Assembly (NCBI RefSeq): GCF_009936375.1
Contig: NZ_AP022332.1
Coordinates: 62,001-126,000 of the forward strand
DNA length: 64,000 nt
Direction: 5' to 3'
DNA from: Methylosinus sp. C49
GTDB taxonomy: Bacteria > Pseudomonadota > Alphaproteobacteria > Rhizobiales > Beijerinckiaceae
A program made the translations under genes and the position numbers. The first letter of the stretch is position 1. Each line of letters starts with the position of its first letter. Under the pieces are notes generated by a model that did not search any database, was not told the origin of the DNA, and saw only the letters and a program-made list of their open reading frames with translations. Of the stretch, positions 27,911-36,762 are shown one piece after another.

Positions 27911-28894
27911 ATGCCTACCTTCGATAGCGGAGCCTATTTTCTCACGACGCTCATTCCCATCAGCACGACGACGATCGTCGAGGATGGCGTCCCCACCTCC
28001 CCCGTGCATGCTCTGCGCAAGCATTTGTCGCTGATGCCGCGCGGCGAGAGGAGCCCTTTCGCCACCAACACGACCAATCATTTCGCGCGTCTCGTCGTCA
28101 TCGACGACGTGGACTACAATGGTCGCGAGCAGCCCAACACGCTGCTGGTCGCCGCCAGCCCCGAGCTGCCCATCGACCAGAAATACAAGGACATGCTCAA
28201 TCCGGTGATCGCGCAGCGGCAAGATCACCTCTCTTGTCCTTTCCTGTTCTTCTCCGCCGATTTCGACTCCAAGACGGGCTCGGACGCCGAGCGCGACGCC
28301 TATCTTCGCGATTTGTGGACGCAATCGGAAGGCGAGCTGCGAAAGGTCTTCAAATATTGTCTCGGCTTCGAGGCGCGCGTGCGCGATGCGGCGAGCTTCG
28401 CCAAATATGTCGCCGACTGCCAGATCGAGACGACCATGCCCTTCCATGATTATTGGGCGCATGGCGTGCCGGCCGACAAGCTGCCGAGCGTGGCGCTGAA
28501 GACTGTGGGCCTCGCGGGGCTCGGGATTTTCGCAGTCGCCGCGGCGCTGGTCTATTTCTGGCTGCTGCCGCATTTCCTGCACGGCTTCATCGGCGCGCTG
28601 CTGGCGATCGTCGCCGGCGTCGCCGCCGCGGGCCTCGCGATCTATCTCTACATTCTCGACTTCGGCAAGAAGCCCTTTCCCGCAGCGCCCGACTCCACTT
28701 TGCCGGATGTGCTGAAGGCGCTCTATCTGCGTCGCGAGCTCACGCGCTTCGCCATCGACAATCAAGTCGACGCCGCCGGGACGGATCCGGCTTCGGCGCA
28801 GCGCCTCTATGACGCTTTCAAAGCTTTCATCGACGCCAACAAGCCGGGCGATGTCGAAGGACCGACGCAAAAGCCGGGCGCAATCGGAATCTAG
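27911..28894 (+). CDS. Unknown membrane-anchored protein of the DyP/P450 locus, second gene (327 aa)
   Basis: Residues about 60-190 contain NHFARLVVIDDVDY, then FLFFSADFDSKTG with DAYLRDLW, then CQIETTMPFHDYW, paralleling blocks in the preceding protein. Two hydrophobic helices follow at about 197-245 (ALKTVGLAGLGIFAVAAALV and a second ending in LAIYLYILDFG), so this copy is membrane-anchored. The ATG at 27911 is preceded by aaagagg and gives 327 residues. The start of the DyP gene lies nine bases downstream. I do not recognise a named family; the context suggests a partner or scaffold for the two haem-enzyme homologues. Confidence 0.78.
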   Translation: MPTFDSGAYFLTTLIPISTTTIVEDGVPTSPVHALRKHLSLMPRGERSPFATNTTNHFARLVVIDDVDYNGREQPNTLLVAASPELPIDQKYKDMLNPVIAQRQDHLSCPFLFFSADFDSKTGSDAERDAYLRDLWTQSEGELRKVFKYCLGFEARVRDAASFAKYVADCQIETTMPFHDYWAHGVPADKLPSVALKTVGLAGLGIFAVAAALVYFWLLPHFLHGFIGALLAIVAGVAAAGLAIYLYILDFGKKPFPAAPDSTLPDVLKALYLRRELTRFAIDNQVDAAGTDPASAQRLYDAFKAFIDANKPGDVEGPTQKPGAIGI

Positions 28895-28903
28895 GGGCGG
28901 AAA

Positions 28904-30508
28904 ATGTCAGTCGTTCTCGACCTCGCGGATATTCAGGGCAATATTCTCGAAGCCTATCCCAAGCAGGGCTATTTCAAAGGCCGCACAATTCTGCTGAACA
29001 TCGGCGGCGACTCGAAGACGAGCCGCGCCGCCAATGGCCGCCATTTCGTGACCAAGCTGCTGCCGCGCGTCACTACGGCGCTGGCGGGCGCGAGCGTCGG
29101 CGATGCGGTTCGGCCGCCGGCGGTCGCCGTCAATGTCGCCTTCACCTTCTACGGCCTGCTCATGCTCGGCGTGCCGACGCGCACGCTGCGCGGCCTGCCC
29201 GACGAGTTCATCGACGGCATGGCCGCCCGCGCGCGCATGCTGGGCGATGATTTCAGCGGCGACCATTGGCAAGAGAAATGGGACACTGTCTGGCAGAACA
29301 AGGGCAAGCCGCCGGAGGCCGCGGTCCATATTCTCATCGTGCTCAACCAGCATTATACGGCGAGCGCGGCCGATCTCGACGCGACGACGGATGCGATCGT
29401 CGCCCTCGCCGCGGAGAATGGCGTGAGCGTGCTCGCCGGCCATAATCCGCCCGGCAAGGAGCAGACGCCCTATCAGGATATTACGGCGCTCTTCGACGAG
29501 CACGGCCGGCCGACGCCCAAGGAGCATTTCGGCTTCTCCGACGGCATCAGCGATCCTGTTTTCGAGGGGCAATATCCGGCCGACAGGCTGCAGAGCGCCG
29601 CGATCGGCCAGGGCGCCGTCGATGGCAATGGCGTGTGGCGCGCGCTGGCGGCCGGCGAGTTCCTGCTCGGCTATCCCGACGAGGCGCAGGAGATTCCCGG
29701 CGCCGCCATGCCGCTCGCCTTCAGCCGTAACGGCACATTCATGGCCTATCGCAAGCTGCATGAGAATGTCGGCGCCTGGCGCAAGTTCATCGGCGAGCAG
29801 GCGGAGAAATTCGCCGCCTTCCGCGGCGTTCCGGTGGATGTGGCGCGCGAGACTCTGCTCGCCAAAATGGCCGGCCGCTGGTCGGACGGCGTGCCGCTGA
29901 TGAAGGCGAAAGACTACGCCGAATGGCAGGCCTTCAACGAGAAGTTCCCGGAAGGCTCGCCGGAGCGCGAGCGCGAGCTCGTGGACTTTACCTATCGCAA
30001 GGATATCGACGGCGAGCAATGTCCGATGACATCGCATACGCGCCGCGTGAACACGCGCGACGGGCTCGACCCTTGGGTGCAGACGGATCCGAAGCAGGCG
30101 TCGGGCTCTGTTCTCAATAATCGCCGCCGCATCCTGCGCCGCGGCCTGCCCTATGGCTCCTCCGGCCCGGAGGCGACGGATGACGGCGATCACGGCATTG
30201 TGATGCTGGTCGTCTGCTCGAGCCTCGCCCGCCAATTCGAATTCGTGCAGCAGCAATGGATTCATTACGGCCTCGACGCCAATGCGGGCAATGACACCTG
30301 CCCCATCGTCGGCAATCATTCGCAGGGCGACGCCCGCAACGGCCCCAAGGCGAAATTCGTGGTGCCGTCGGAGCAGGACTCGGGCAAGCCGCCTTATATC
30401 GCCGAAGGTCTGCCGCAATTCGTGGAGACGCGCGGCGGCGAATATTTCTTCGTGCCGAGCCTCACCGCTCTGCGCATGATCGGCATGGGCACGGTCGATC
30501 CGACCTGA
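28904..30508 (+). CDS. DyP-type peroxidase homologue lacking the usual axial-histidine position
   Basis: A 534-residue relative of dye-decolourising peroxidases. The GxxDG signature is intact as G210FSDG214 in HFGFSDGISDP, and the C-terminal RILRRGLPYG and VVCSSLARQFEFVQQQW blocks are typical. In family members the first block is normally preceded by the haem-ligating histidine (H-x-I-[IL]-R-x-G-x-P-Y-G). Here the aligned residue is Arg408 (NNRRRILRRG), read directly from the codons. The axial ligand may therefore be missing or supplied elsewhere. There is no obvious export signal. It follows two unknown genes and precedes a P450 by 22 bases. Confidence 0.88.
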   Translation: MSVVLDLADIQGNILEAYPKQGYFKGRTILLNIGGDSKTSRAANGRHFVTKLLPRVTTALAGASVGDAVRPPAVAVNVAFTFYGLLMLGVPTRTLRGLPDEFIDGMAARARMLGDDFSGDHWQEKWDTVWQNKGKPPEAAVHILIVLNQHYTASAADLDATTDAIVALAAENGVSVLAGHNPPGKEQTPYQDITALFDEHGRPTPKEHFGFSDGISDPVFEGQYPADRLQSAAIGQGAVDGNGVWRALAAGEFLLGYPDEAQEIPGAAMPLAFSRNGTFMAYRKLHENVGAWRKFIGEQAEKFAAFRGVPVDVARETLLAKMAGRWSDGVPLMKAKDYAEWQAFNEKFPEGSPERERELVDFTYRKDIDGEQCPMTSHTRRVNTRDGLDPWVQTDPKQASGSVLNNRRRILRRGLPYGSSGPEATDDGDHGIVMLVVCSSLARQFEFVQQQWIHYGLDANAGNDTCPIVGNHSQGDARNGPKAKFVVPSEQDSGKPPYIAEGLPQFVETRGGEYFFVPSLTALRMIGMGTVDPT

Positions 30509-30530
30509 CGACCCCAGCGGGAAAAAGACG

Positions 30531-31883
30531 ATGACCTTGTTGAAGAACATCTTCGCCACGCTGCGCGCCTATGCGCTGACGCTCCTCGACGCGGTTGTCG
30601 CCCTTTTCTCGCTGATCGCGGTGACGGCGCGCGCGCTCGTCGCCGGCGAGGGAACGCTGAAGGAGCGTCTGGTCGGCGCGCTCACGCGGCCGAGCTCACT
30701 GATCGCGATCTGCGCGATCTTCCGCGCCGTGGCGCCCAATCTCGTGATCGGCAAGCGGCTGATCACCAGCTACGACAATAATGGCACGGCCTTCGTCCTG
30801 CGCGCCACGGATGTGATCGAGGTGCTCGACCGCGAGGAGGATTTCGCCGTCGTCTACGAGCCGAAGATGCGCGCCATCACCGGCGGCCCCAATTTCTTCC
30901 TCGGCATGCAGAACACGGCGCAATATCAGCACGACACCTCGCTGATGAAGCTCGCCATGCGCCGCGACGATGTCGAGGCTCTGGTGACGCCGCTCGCCCG
31001 CGCCCGCGCCGAGGCCTATGCGAGCGCCTTCCCCAAGCGCATCGACCTGCCGCAGGAGCTGACGCTGCGCGTCCCGGCAGCGATCGTCTCCGACTATTTC
31101 GGCGTCTCCGCCCAGGCCGAAACCGACGCCATCCAATGGGCGACGAGCTTGTTCTGGTGGCTGTTCGTCGATCTCAAAGGCGAGCCGGCGATCGAGACCA
31201 AGGCGCTGATGGCCGCGGACGAGCTACGCAAGGCGATCGACGCCGCCATCGCCGCGCGCAAGGCCAGCGGCGAGACGAAAGACGATGTGCTCGGCCGCGC
31301 GCTCGAGCTGCAGAAGGGCGCGCCGGAATTCGACGATCTCGCCATTCGCAACAATCTCATCGGCCTCGTCATCGGCGCGATCCCGACCATTTCCAAAGCC
31401 TCGGTGCAGGCGCTCGACCAATTGCTCGATCGGCCTGAGGCGCTCGCCGGCGCCCAGGCCGCGGCCGTAGCCGGCGACGAGGCGCTGCTCGGCGCCTATC
31501 TCTTCGAGGCGCTGCGCTTCAACCCGGTCAATCCCGTCATCTACCGCCGCGCCAACCGCTCGACGGTGATCGCCGCCAACACCTTCCGCGCCCGCAAGAT
31601 CCCGGAGGGGGCCATGGTGCTCGCCGCCAATCTCTCGGCCATGTTCGATCCGCTGCAGATCGACAAGCCCAATGAGTTTCGCGTCGATCGTCCCTGGGGC
31701 AATTACATCCTCTGGGGCTATGGCATGCACACTTGCTTCGGCGCCTATATCAACCGCGCCGTCATCCCGGCCATTCTGCGCCCCGTGCTGGCGCGGCCCA
31801 ATCTGCGCCGCGCGGCCGGCGCGGCGGGCCAAATCGACGTCTCGACGCCCTTCCCGCAGCATTTCGTGGTAGAGAGCGACTGA
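30531..31883 (+). CDS. Cytochrome P450 with unusual I-helix motif
   Basis: A 450-residue haem-thiolate protein. The haem-binding loop WGYGMHTCFG (Cys402) matches FxxGxxxCxG with Trp for Phe, and the K-helix ExxR is E326ALR329. In the I-helix, where most monooxygenases have [AG]Gx[DE]T, this protein has G282AIPT286, so the acidic residue used in oxygen activation is replaced by Pro285. That is seen in P450s that use peroxides or rearrange hydroperoxides rather than O2. An N-terminal hydrophobic stretch (about 12-40) may anchor it. No ferredoxin or reductase gene is nearby. It closes the four-gene locus. Confidence 0.9.
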   Translation: MTLLKNIFATLRAYALTLLDAVVALFSLIAVTARALVAGEGTLKERLVGALTRPSSLIAICAIFRAVAPNLVIGKRLITSYDNNGTAFVLRATDVIEVLDREEDFAVVYEPKMRAITGGPNFFLGMQNTAQYQHDTSLMKLAMRRDDVEALVTPLARARAEAYASAFPKRIDLPQELTLRVPAAIVSDYFGVSAQAETDAIQWATSLFWWLFVDLKGEPAIETKALMAADELRKAIDAAIAARKASGETKDDVLGRALELQKGAPEFDDLAIRNNLIGLVIGAIPTISKASVQALDQLLDRPEALAGAQAAAVAGDEALLGAYLFEALRFNPVNPVIYRRANRSTVIAANTFRARKIPEGAMVLAANLSAMFDPLQIDKPNEFRVDRPWGNYILWGYGMHTCFGAYINRAVIPAILRPVLARPNLRRAAGAAGQIDVSTPFPQHFVVESD

Positions 31884-31966
31884 CGGGCGGCTCGCGCGCG
31901 GCGCCCGTCGCCCTTCTCCGATGACGAGAGGGAAATGCGTTCCGCCGCGCCGAAGGAAAAGCCCAA

Positions 31967-32215
31967 GTGTCCGACGCCAACGCCGATATAGACGCCCTGC
32001 CCTTCGAGAAGGCGATTCAGGAGCTCGAGGAGATCGTCGGCAAGCTCGAGAAGGCGAGCGTCTCGCTCGACGATTCGGTGAAGCTCTATGAGCGCGGCGA
32101 GGCGCTGAAGAAGCGCTGCGACACGCTGTTGCGCGAGGCCGAGGCCCGCATAGAGAAGATCACGCTCGGCGCCGATGGCGCGCCCAAGGGGACGGCGCCG
32201 CTCGACGTCGAGTGA
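31967..32215 (+). CDS. xseB: Exodeoxyribonuclease VII small subunit
   Basis: An 82-residue helical protein with the XseB pattern (LPFEKAIQELEEIVGKLEKA, then SLDDSVKLYERGEALKKRCD). It partners XseA, not in this window, to degrade single-stranded DNA. The start is GTG at 31967 (GTG TCC GAC GCC AAC), as no ATG is available near the family N-terminus. It is convergent with the efflux membrane-fusion gene, six bases away. Confidence 0.94.
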   Translation: MSDANADIDALPFEKAIQELEEIVGKLEKASVSLDDSVKLYERGEALKKRCDTLLREAEARIEKITLGADGAPKGTAPLDVE

Positions 32216-32221
32216 TCCCGA

Positions 32222-33499
32222 TCACTTGCGGATCGTCACCTTGCGGCCGTCGCGAATATCGGCGGGCGGATCGAGCGCGATGGTCTCGTCGCCCGTCAAT
32301 CCTTGATCGACGTCGACATTGGTGCCGAAATCGCGCGTGATGTTGATCTTCGCGAGGCGCACGACATCGTCCTTCCCGATCACCGCGACGCGCGGTCCCT
32401 CTGCGCCGAAGAGGATCGACGGCGCCGGAATATTCACCAGTGGCCGCGGGCGCGGAATATCGAGCACGACACGCACGAACATTCCTGGCCGCAGCTCGCC
32501 GGTGGGATTGGGCACATCCACCTCGGTGAGCAGTGTGCGCGAAGCGGCGGCGAGCGAATTGGCGTTGCGCGCGATGCGCCCCTTGAAGCTCTTGCCGGGC
32601 ATCTCCGGCGCCACGATCTTCGATTCGAGACCATCGACGAGGCCCGCCGCCTCCGATTGCGGCACCGACACTTGCACGCGCAGAATATCGTCGCGCGCCA
32701 GGGAGAAGAGCGGCGTGCCGCTATTGGCGTCGGCGCTGACGAGATCGCCCACCTCTATGTTGCGCGCCGTCACCACGCCGCGGAAAGGCGCGGTGATGTC
32801 CTTGAAGTCGACGAGCTGCTTCAACCGATCCACATTGGCCTGCGCCGCCGCTATATTGGCCTGCGCGACCTCGACGCCCGCCTGCGCCGATTGCAGATTG
32901 GCGGCCTGCGACTCGACATTGGCGGCGTTGGTGTCATTGTTCTGCTTGCTCTCGTAATTGTTTTTCACGAGCTGCGAGCTGCGGCCGTAGGTGAGCTTGG
33001 CGAGGTTGAGATTGGCCTTGCCCTGCTCGACCTGCGCCTTGGATTGCAGGAGTTGCGCCTTGTTGAGCGCGAGCTGCGCCAGCGCCTGCGCATATTGCTG
33101 GTCGAGATCGGGCGCGGAGATGCGCACGAGGAGATCGCCCTGCTTCACCTTGCTGCCGATATCGACGCGCCGCTCGGCGATATAGCCCGTCGCGCGCGCG
33201 AAGACTCTCGCCTGCTCCCAAGCCAGCGTCTGGCCCGGCAGCTCTATATGCACGGGGCCGGCGATTTTCGTCACCTTGGTCGCGCGCAGGCTGAGCGTCG
33301 CATTGGCCTGCTCCTGCTGAAAGGCCTGCGCGTCCTGCTCCTGCGCCGCATGGCGGCGCAGGCCGATGAGCAGCACGAGCGCGAGAAGCGCGAGAAGAAC
33401 CAAGAAGGGGAGCTTGCGCAGGCGCGGCGGCGGCGCCTCGCTCACGCCGACGCTGGTCGAAGCGAATCCGCGTCCCTGCGGCTGCGACATCTCGGTCAT
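32222..33499 (-). CDS. RND efflux periplasmic adaptor (membrane fusion protein)
   Basis: A 425-residue HlyD/AcrA-type adaptor. A single N-terminal membrane helix (residues about 30-50) is followed by barrel-sandwich halves around a coiled-coil hairpin (QLALNKAQLLQSKAQVEQGK... region) and a beta-barrel domain (TAPFRGVVTARNIEVGDLV, then RPGMFVRVVLDI). The ATG at 33499 overlaps the stop of the RND pump gene by 4 bp (ATGA); longer readings would run inside the pump gene. It links the pump to an outer-membrane channel not encoded here. Confidence 0.93.
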   Translation of the reverse strand: MTEMSQPQGRGFASTSVGVSEAPPPRLRKLPFLVLLALLALVLLIGLRRHAAQEQDAQAFQQEQANATLSLRATKVTKIAGPVHIELPGQTLAWEQARVFARATGYIAERRVDIGSKVKQGDLLVRISAPDLDQQYAQALAQLALNKAQLLQSKAQVEQGKANLNLAKLTYGRSSQLVKNNYESKQNNDTNAANVESQAANLQSAQAGVEVAQANIAAAQANVDRLKQLVDFKDITAPFRGVVTARNIEVGDLVSADANSGTPLFSLARDDILRVQVSVPQSEAAGLVDGLESKIVAPEMPGKSFKGRIARNANSLAAASRTLLTEVDVPNPTGELRPGMFVRVVLDIPRPRPLVNIPAPSILFGAEGPRVAVIGKDDVVRLAKINITRDFGTNVDVDQGLTGDETIALDPPADIRDGRKVTIRK

Positions 33500-36400
33500 A
33501 GATAGTCCCTCGGAGGCTGCACCTCTCCACGTCGCAGCAGCGAATAGAGGAAAGGCACGAAAAGCAGTGTCGAGCATGTGCCGAAAGCGATGCCGCCCAT
33601 CACCGCGCGGGCGAGCGCGGCGTTCTGCTCGGCGCCTTCGCCGAGCGCGAGCGACATGGGCAGAAGGCCGACGAACATCGCCGTCGCGGTCATGATGACG
33701 GGACGAATACGCGTCAGCCCGGCCTCGATCGCCGCCTCCTCCGCGGAGACGCCGGTCGCCTCACGATGCTCGCGCGCGAATGTGACGAGCAGGATGGAAT
33801 TGGCCGATGCGACGCCGACCGACATTATGGCGCCCATCAATGACGGAATGGAGAAGGTCGTGCCGGTGACGAAGAGCGCGAAGACGATGCCGCAAAAGGC
33901 GATGGGCAGAGCGAGAATGACGACGAAAGGATCGCCCCAGCTCTGGAAGTTCACCACCATCAGCAGATAGACGAAGATCATGGAGGCGACGAGGCCGAGG
34001 CCGATGCGTGCGAAAGCCTGATTCTTGCTGTCGATCTGGCCGCGAATGACGATGTAGTTGCCGGGCTTCAATTCCGGCTCGATCTCCGCGATCGCCTTGC
34101 GCAAATCCTTCTCGACGCCGCCGAGATCGCGGTCCTGAATATTGGCGTAGACGTCATAGGTCGGCTGCGTGTTGGAATGATCGGCGACGCTCTGCTCCAC
34201 GCCGCGCTTCCATTGCGCGACATTGGTCAGAAGATCGACCTGCGCCGAGCCGGCGCCGGTCTGATCGGAGATTGGCGTGTTGGCGAAGGCGTTGAGCGAG
34301 GCGATACGATATTCTGGCGTCTGCACCGCCACCTGATAGGGAATGCCCGTCACCGGATCGGCCCAGAAATTGGGCGTCACCTGAAAGGAGGAGGAGAGCG
34401 AGACATTCACATTATTGGCGATCTGCTGGACGCTGACGCCGAGCTGCTGGCCCTTCCAGCGATCAATGTCGACGAAGAATTCCGGCGCGTCGAGAATCTG
34501 GTGAATATGCGCGTCGACGACGCCGCGCACTTGCGTCACGCGATCCAAGAGCTTGCGCACGATGATCTTATTGCCGGGCGCATCGCGCCCGACGACGCGC
34601 AGCGCGATCGGCGCGGGAAGGCCGAAGTTCAAAATCTGCGTGACGATGTCGGCCGGCTGAAAATAAAAGATCGAATCGGGAAAGCGCTGCGGCAGGACCT
34701 GGCGCAGCTTGCGCATGTAGCCCGCCGTCGGCGCATGGCCATGCGCGAGCGAGATCATGATCTGCCCGTCATTATAGCCGACCGTGGTGCCGTCGGAGAA
34801 AGCGAAATTATAGGTGATCTGCGGCAGGCCGATATTGTCGATGAGCAGAGCGAGATCATGCGGCGGGATCGTCTCGCGAATGACGTCCTCCACCTTTTGG
34901 AACAGGCGCTCGGTCTCCTCTATGCGCAGGCCGGAGCGGCCGCGCACATGCAAGGTCATCTGGCCGGCGTCGATCTGCGGATAATAATCCTCGCCGACCG
35001 AGACGAACAGAAAGGCGCCGAAGGCGAAGACGCCGGCCACGAAGGCGAGCGTGCGGCCCTTGTGGCGCAGCACCGCGACCAGCAGCAGCGCATATTGGCC
35101 GCGCAGCTTCTCGAAGCCATGCTCGAAGCCGAGCTGAACGCGCGTCAGAATGGCGGCGAAGCCGGTTCGGCGCGCGTCGCTCTCACGCTCGCTCTCCGCG
35201 TGATGCTCATGGATGAGCAGCTGGTCCATCAAAATCGGCACCAGCGTTCGCGACAGAAAATAGGAGGCCAGCATGGCGAAGACGACGGCCAGCGCCTGCG
35301 GCACGAAGAGAAAGCGCGCGGCGTCGGTGAGGAAGAGCACGGAGACGAAGGCGGCGCAAATGGCCAGCGTCGAGATCAGCGCCGGCTTGGCGATGCCGGC
35401 GGCGCCCTCCGCCACCGCATAGCGGAAATCCTTGCCCTCCTCGAACAGGCGATAAGTGTTCTCGATGGCGACAGTGGCGTCGTCCACCAATATGCCGACC
35501 GCGAGCGCCATGCCGCCGAGCGTCATGATGTTGATCGTATGGCCGAGCGCGCTGAGCGCGGCGAGCGAGGCGAGGATCGACAGCGGAATGGAGATGACGA
35601 CGATCAGCGTCGAGCGCCAGGAGCCGAGGAACAGAAGGATCATCAGCGCGGTAAGGCCGGCGGCGATGACGCCCTCGTGCAGCACGTCAGATATCGCATT
35701 GGAGACGAAGACCGACTGGTCGAATAATTCCGCGATCGTCGTGTCCTTGGGGATCGCCTCGCGCAGCTTGGCGATGCCGGCCTTCACATTCTCGACGACG
35801 TTGAGCGTCGAGGCGTTGCCATTCTTCAATATGGTCAGCAGCACGGCGCGCGAGCCGTCGACGCGCACGATATTCTGCTGCGGCGGGCTGCCGTCGCGCA
35901 CTTGCGCCACGTCGCGGATCAAGAGCGGCGCGCCATCGGCCACGCGGATCGGAATGCTGTTGAGCGTCGACAGCGCGTCGGGCGTCGAATTGAGGCGCAC
36001 GACATATTGCAGATCGCCGAATTTCACGAGGCCCGAGGGCACCACCAGATTGCCGGCGGTGATGGCGTTGACGACATCGAGCGGCGTCAAGCCACGCGCC
36101 TGCAGCGTCGCCGTGTCGAGATCGACCATGATCTGGCGCTGCTTGCCGCCCCAGGGCGTCGGCAGCGTGACGCCGGGCGTCGTCGTCAGCTGCTGACGGA
36201 CGCGATAGAGGCCCATGTCATAGAGCTGCTGCTCATTGAGGCTCTTGCTGGAGAGCGCGAGCTGAATGACCGGCACCTGCGACGCCGAATAGCGCACCAC
36301 TGTCGGCGGATTGATGCCCGGCGGCATGAGCGCGCGAATGGAGTTCATCGCCGAGACGACCTGCGTGATGGCGAGCTCTATGTTCACATCCGGCTGGAAA

Positions 36401-36684
36401 TAGATCTTGATGACCGCGACGCCTTGCAGCGTCTGGCTCTCCATGTTGCGAATGCCATTGACGTTGTTGGAGGTGGAGAGCTCGGCGTAGGTGGTGACGC
36501 GGCTCTCCATCTCGGCGGTGGAGAGGCCGGTGTAGGTCCAGATGACGGTGACGACCGGAATATCGACATTGGGGAACACGTCCTTGGGCGTCGAGACGAT
36601 CGCCGCGCCGCCGAGGAACGTCATCAAAATGGCCAGGACGTAGAACGTCAGCCGAAACTTGAGCGCATATTTGACGAGTTCCAT
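33496..36684 (-). CDS. RND efflux transporter permease (AcrB/HAE family)
   Basis: A 1,062-residue proton-driven inner-membrane pump with the standard RND layout: a helix near residue 10, a large periplasmic loop, a helix cluster about 340-480, a second loop and a last cluster about 870-1040. The functional string GMALAVGILVDDATVAIENT carries the paired aspartates of the proton relay in helix 4. The protein lies downstream of a marR gene and overlaps the adaptor gene. The substrate cannot be inferred; multidrug or toxic-compound export is likely. Confidence 0.95.
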   Translation of the reverse strand: MELVKYALKFRLTFYVLAILMTFLGGAAIVSTPKDVFPNVDIPVVTVIWTYTGLSTAEMESRVTTYAELSTSNNVNGIRNMESQTLQGVAVIKIYFQPDVNIELAITQVVSAMNSIRALMPPGINPPTVVRYSASQVPVIQLALSSKSLNEQQLYDMGLYRVRQQLTTTPGVTLPTPWGGKQRQIMVDLDTATLQARGLTPLDVVNAITAGNLVVPSGLVKFGDLQYVVRLNSTPDALSTLNSIPIRVADGAPLLIRDVAQVRDGSPPQQNIVRVDGSRAVLLTILKNGNASTLNVVENVKAGIAKLREAIPKDTTIAELFDQSVFVSNAISDVLHEGVIAAGLTALMILLFLGSWRSTLIVVISIPLSILASLAALSALGHTINIMTLGGMALAVGILVDDATVAIENTYRLFEEGKDFRYAVAEGAAGIAKPALISTLAICAAFVSVLFLTDAARFLFVPQALAVVFAMLASYFLSRTLVPILMDQLLIHEHHAESERESDARRTGFAAILTRVQLGFEHGFEKLRGQYALLLVAVLRHKGRTLAFVAGVFAFGAFLFVSVGEDYYPQIDAGQMTLHVRGRSGLRIEETERLFQKVEDVIRETIPPHDLALLIDNIGLPQITYNFAFSDGTTVGYNDGQIMISLAHGHAPTAGYMRKLRQVLPQRFPDSIFYFQPADIVTQILNFGLPAPIALRVVGRDAPGNKIIVRKLLDRVTQVRGVVDAHIHQILDAPEFFVDIDRWKGQQLGVSVQQIANNVNVSLSSSFQVTPNFWADPVTGIPYQVAVQTPEYRIASLNAFANTPISDQTGAGSAQVDLLTNVAQWKRGVEQSVADHSNTQPTYDVYANIQDRDLGGVEKDLRKAIAEIEPELKPGNYIVIRGQIDSKNQAFARIGLGLVASMIFVYLLMVVNFQSWGDPFVVILALPIAFCGIVFALFVTGTTFSIPSLMGAIMSVGVASANSILLVTFAREHREATGVSAEEAAIEAGLTRIRPVIMTATAMFVGLLPMSLALGEGAEQNAALARAVMGGIAFGTCSTLLFVPFLYSLLRRGEVQPPRDYL

Positions 36685-36762
36685 GGACGTCTTCCACTCT
36701 CACCACGCTGCGGGCGCCGCCGTCCGCATCGCTCTCGCCTCGCCCGCCCCGCGGACCGTCGG

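Noticed and set aside
25507-27912. 801-codon minus-strand open frame
   Set aside because: It runs antisense to the CDF transporter and the first gene of the DyP/P450 locus; no recognisable domain.
27199-31883. Encapsulin-type DyP cargo locus
   Set aside because: No encapsulin shell gene is adjacent and the DyP ends without an evident cargo-loading tail; the neighbours are a P450 and unknown proteins.
34177-35727. 516-codon plus-strand open frame within the RND pump
   Set aside because: Antisense to a clear RND permease; composition typical of a shadow frame.
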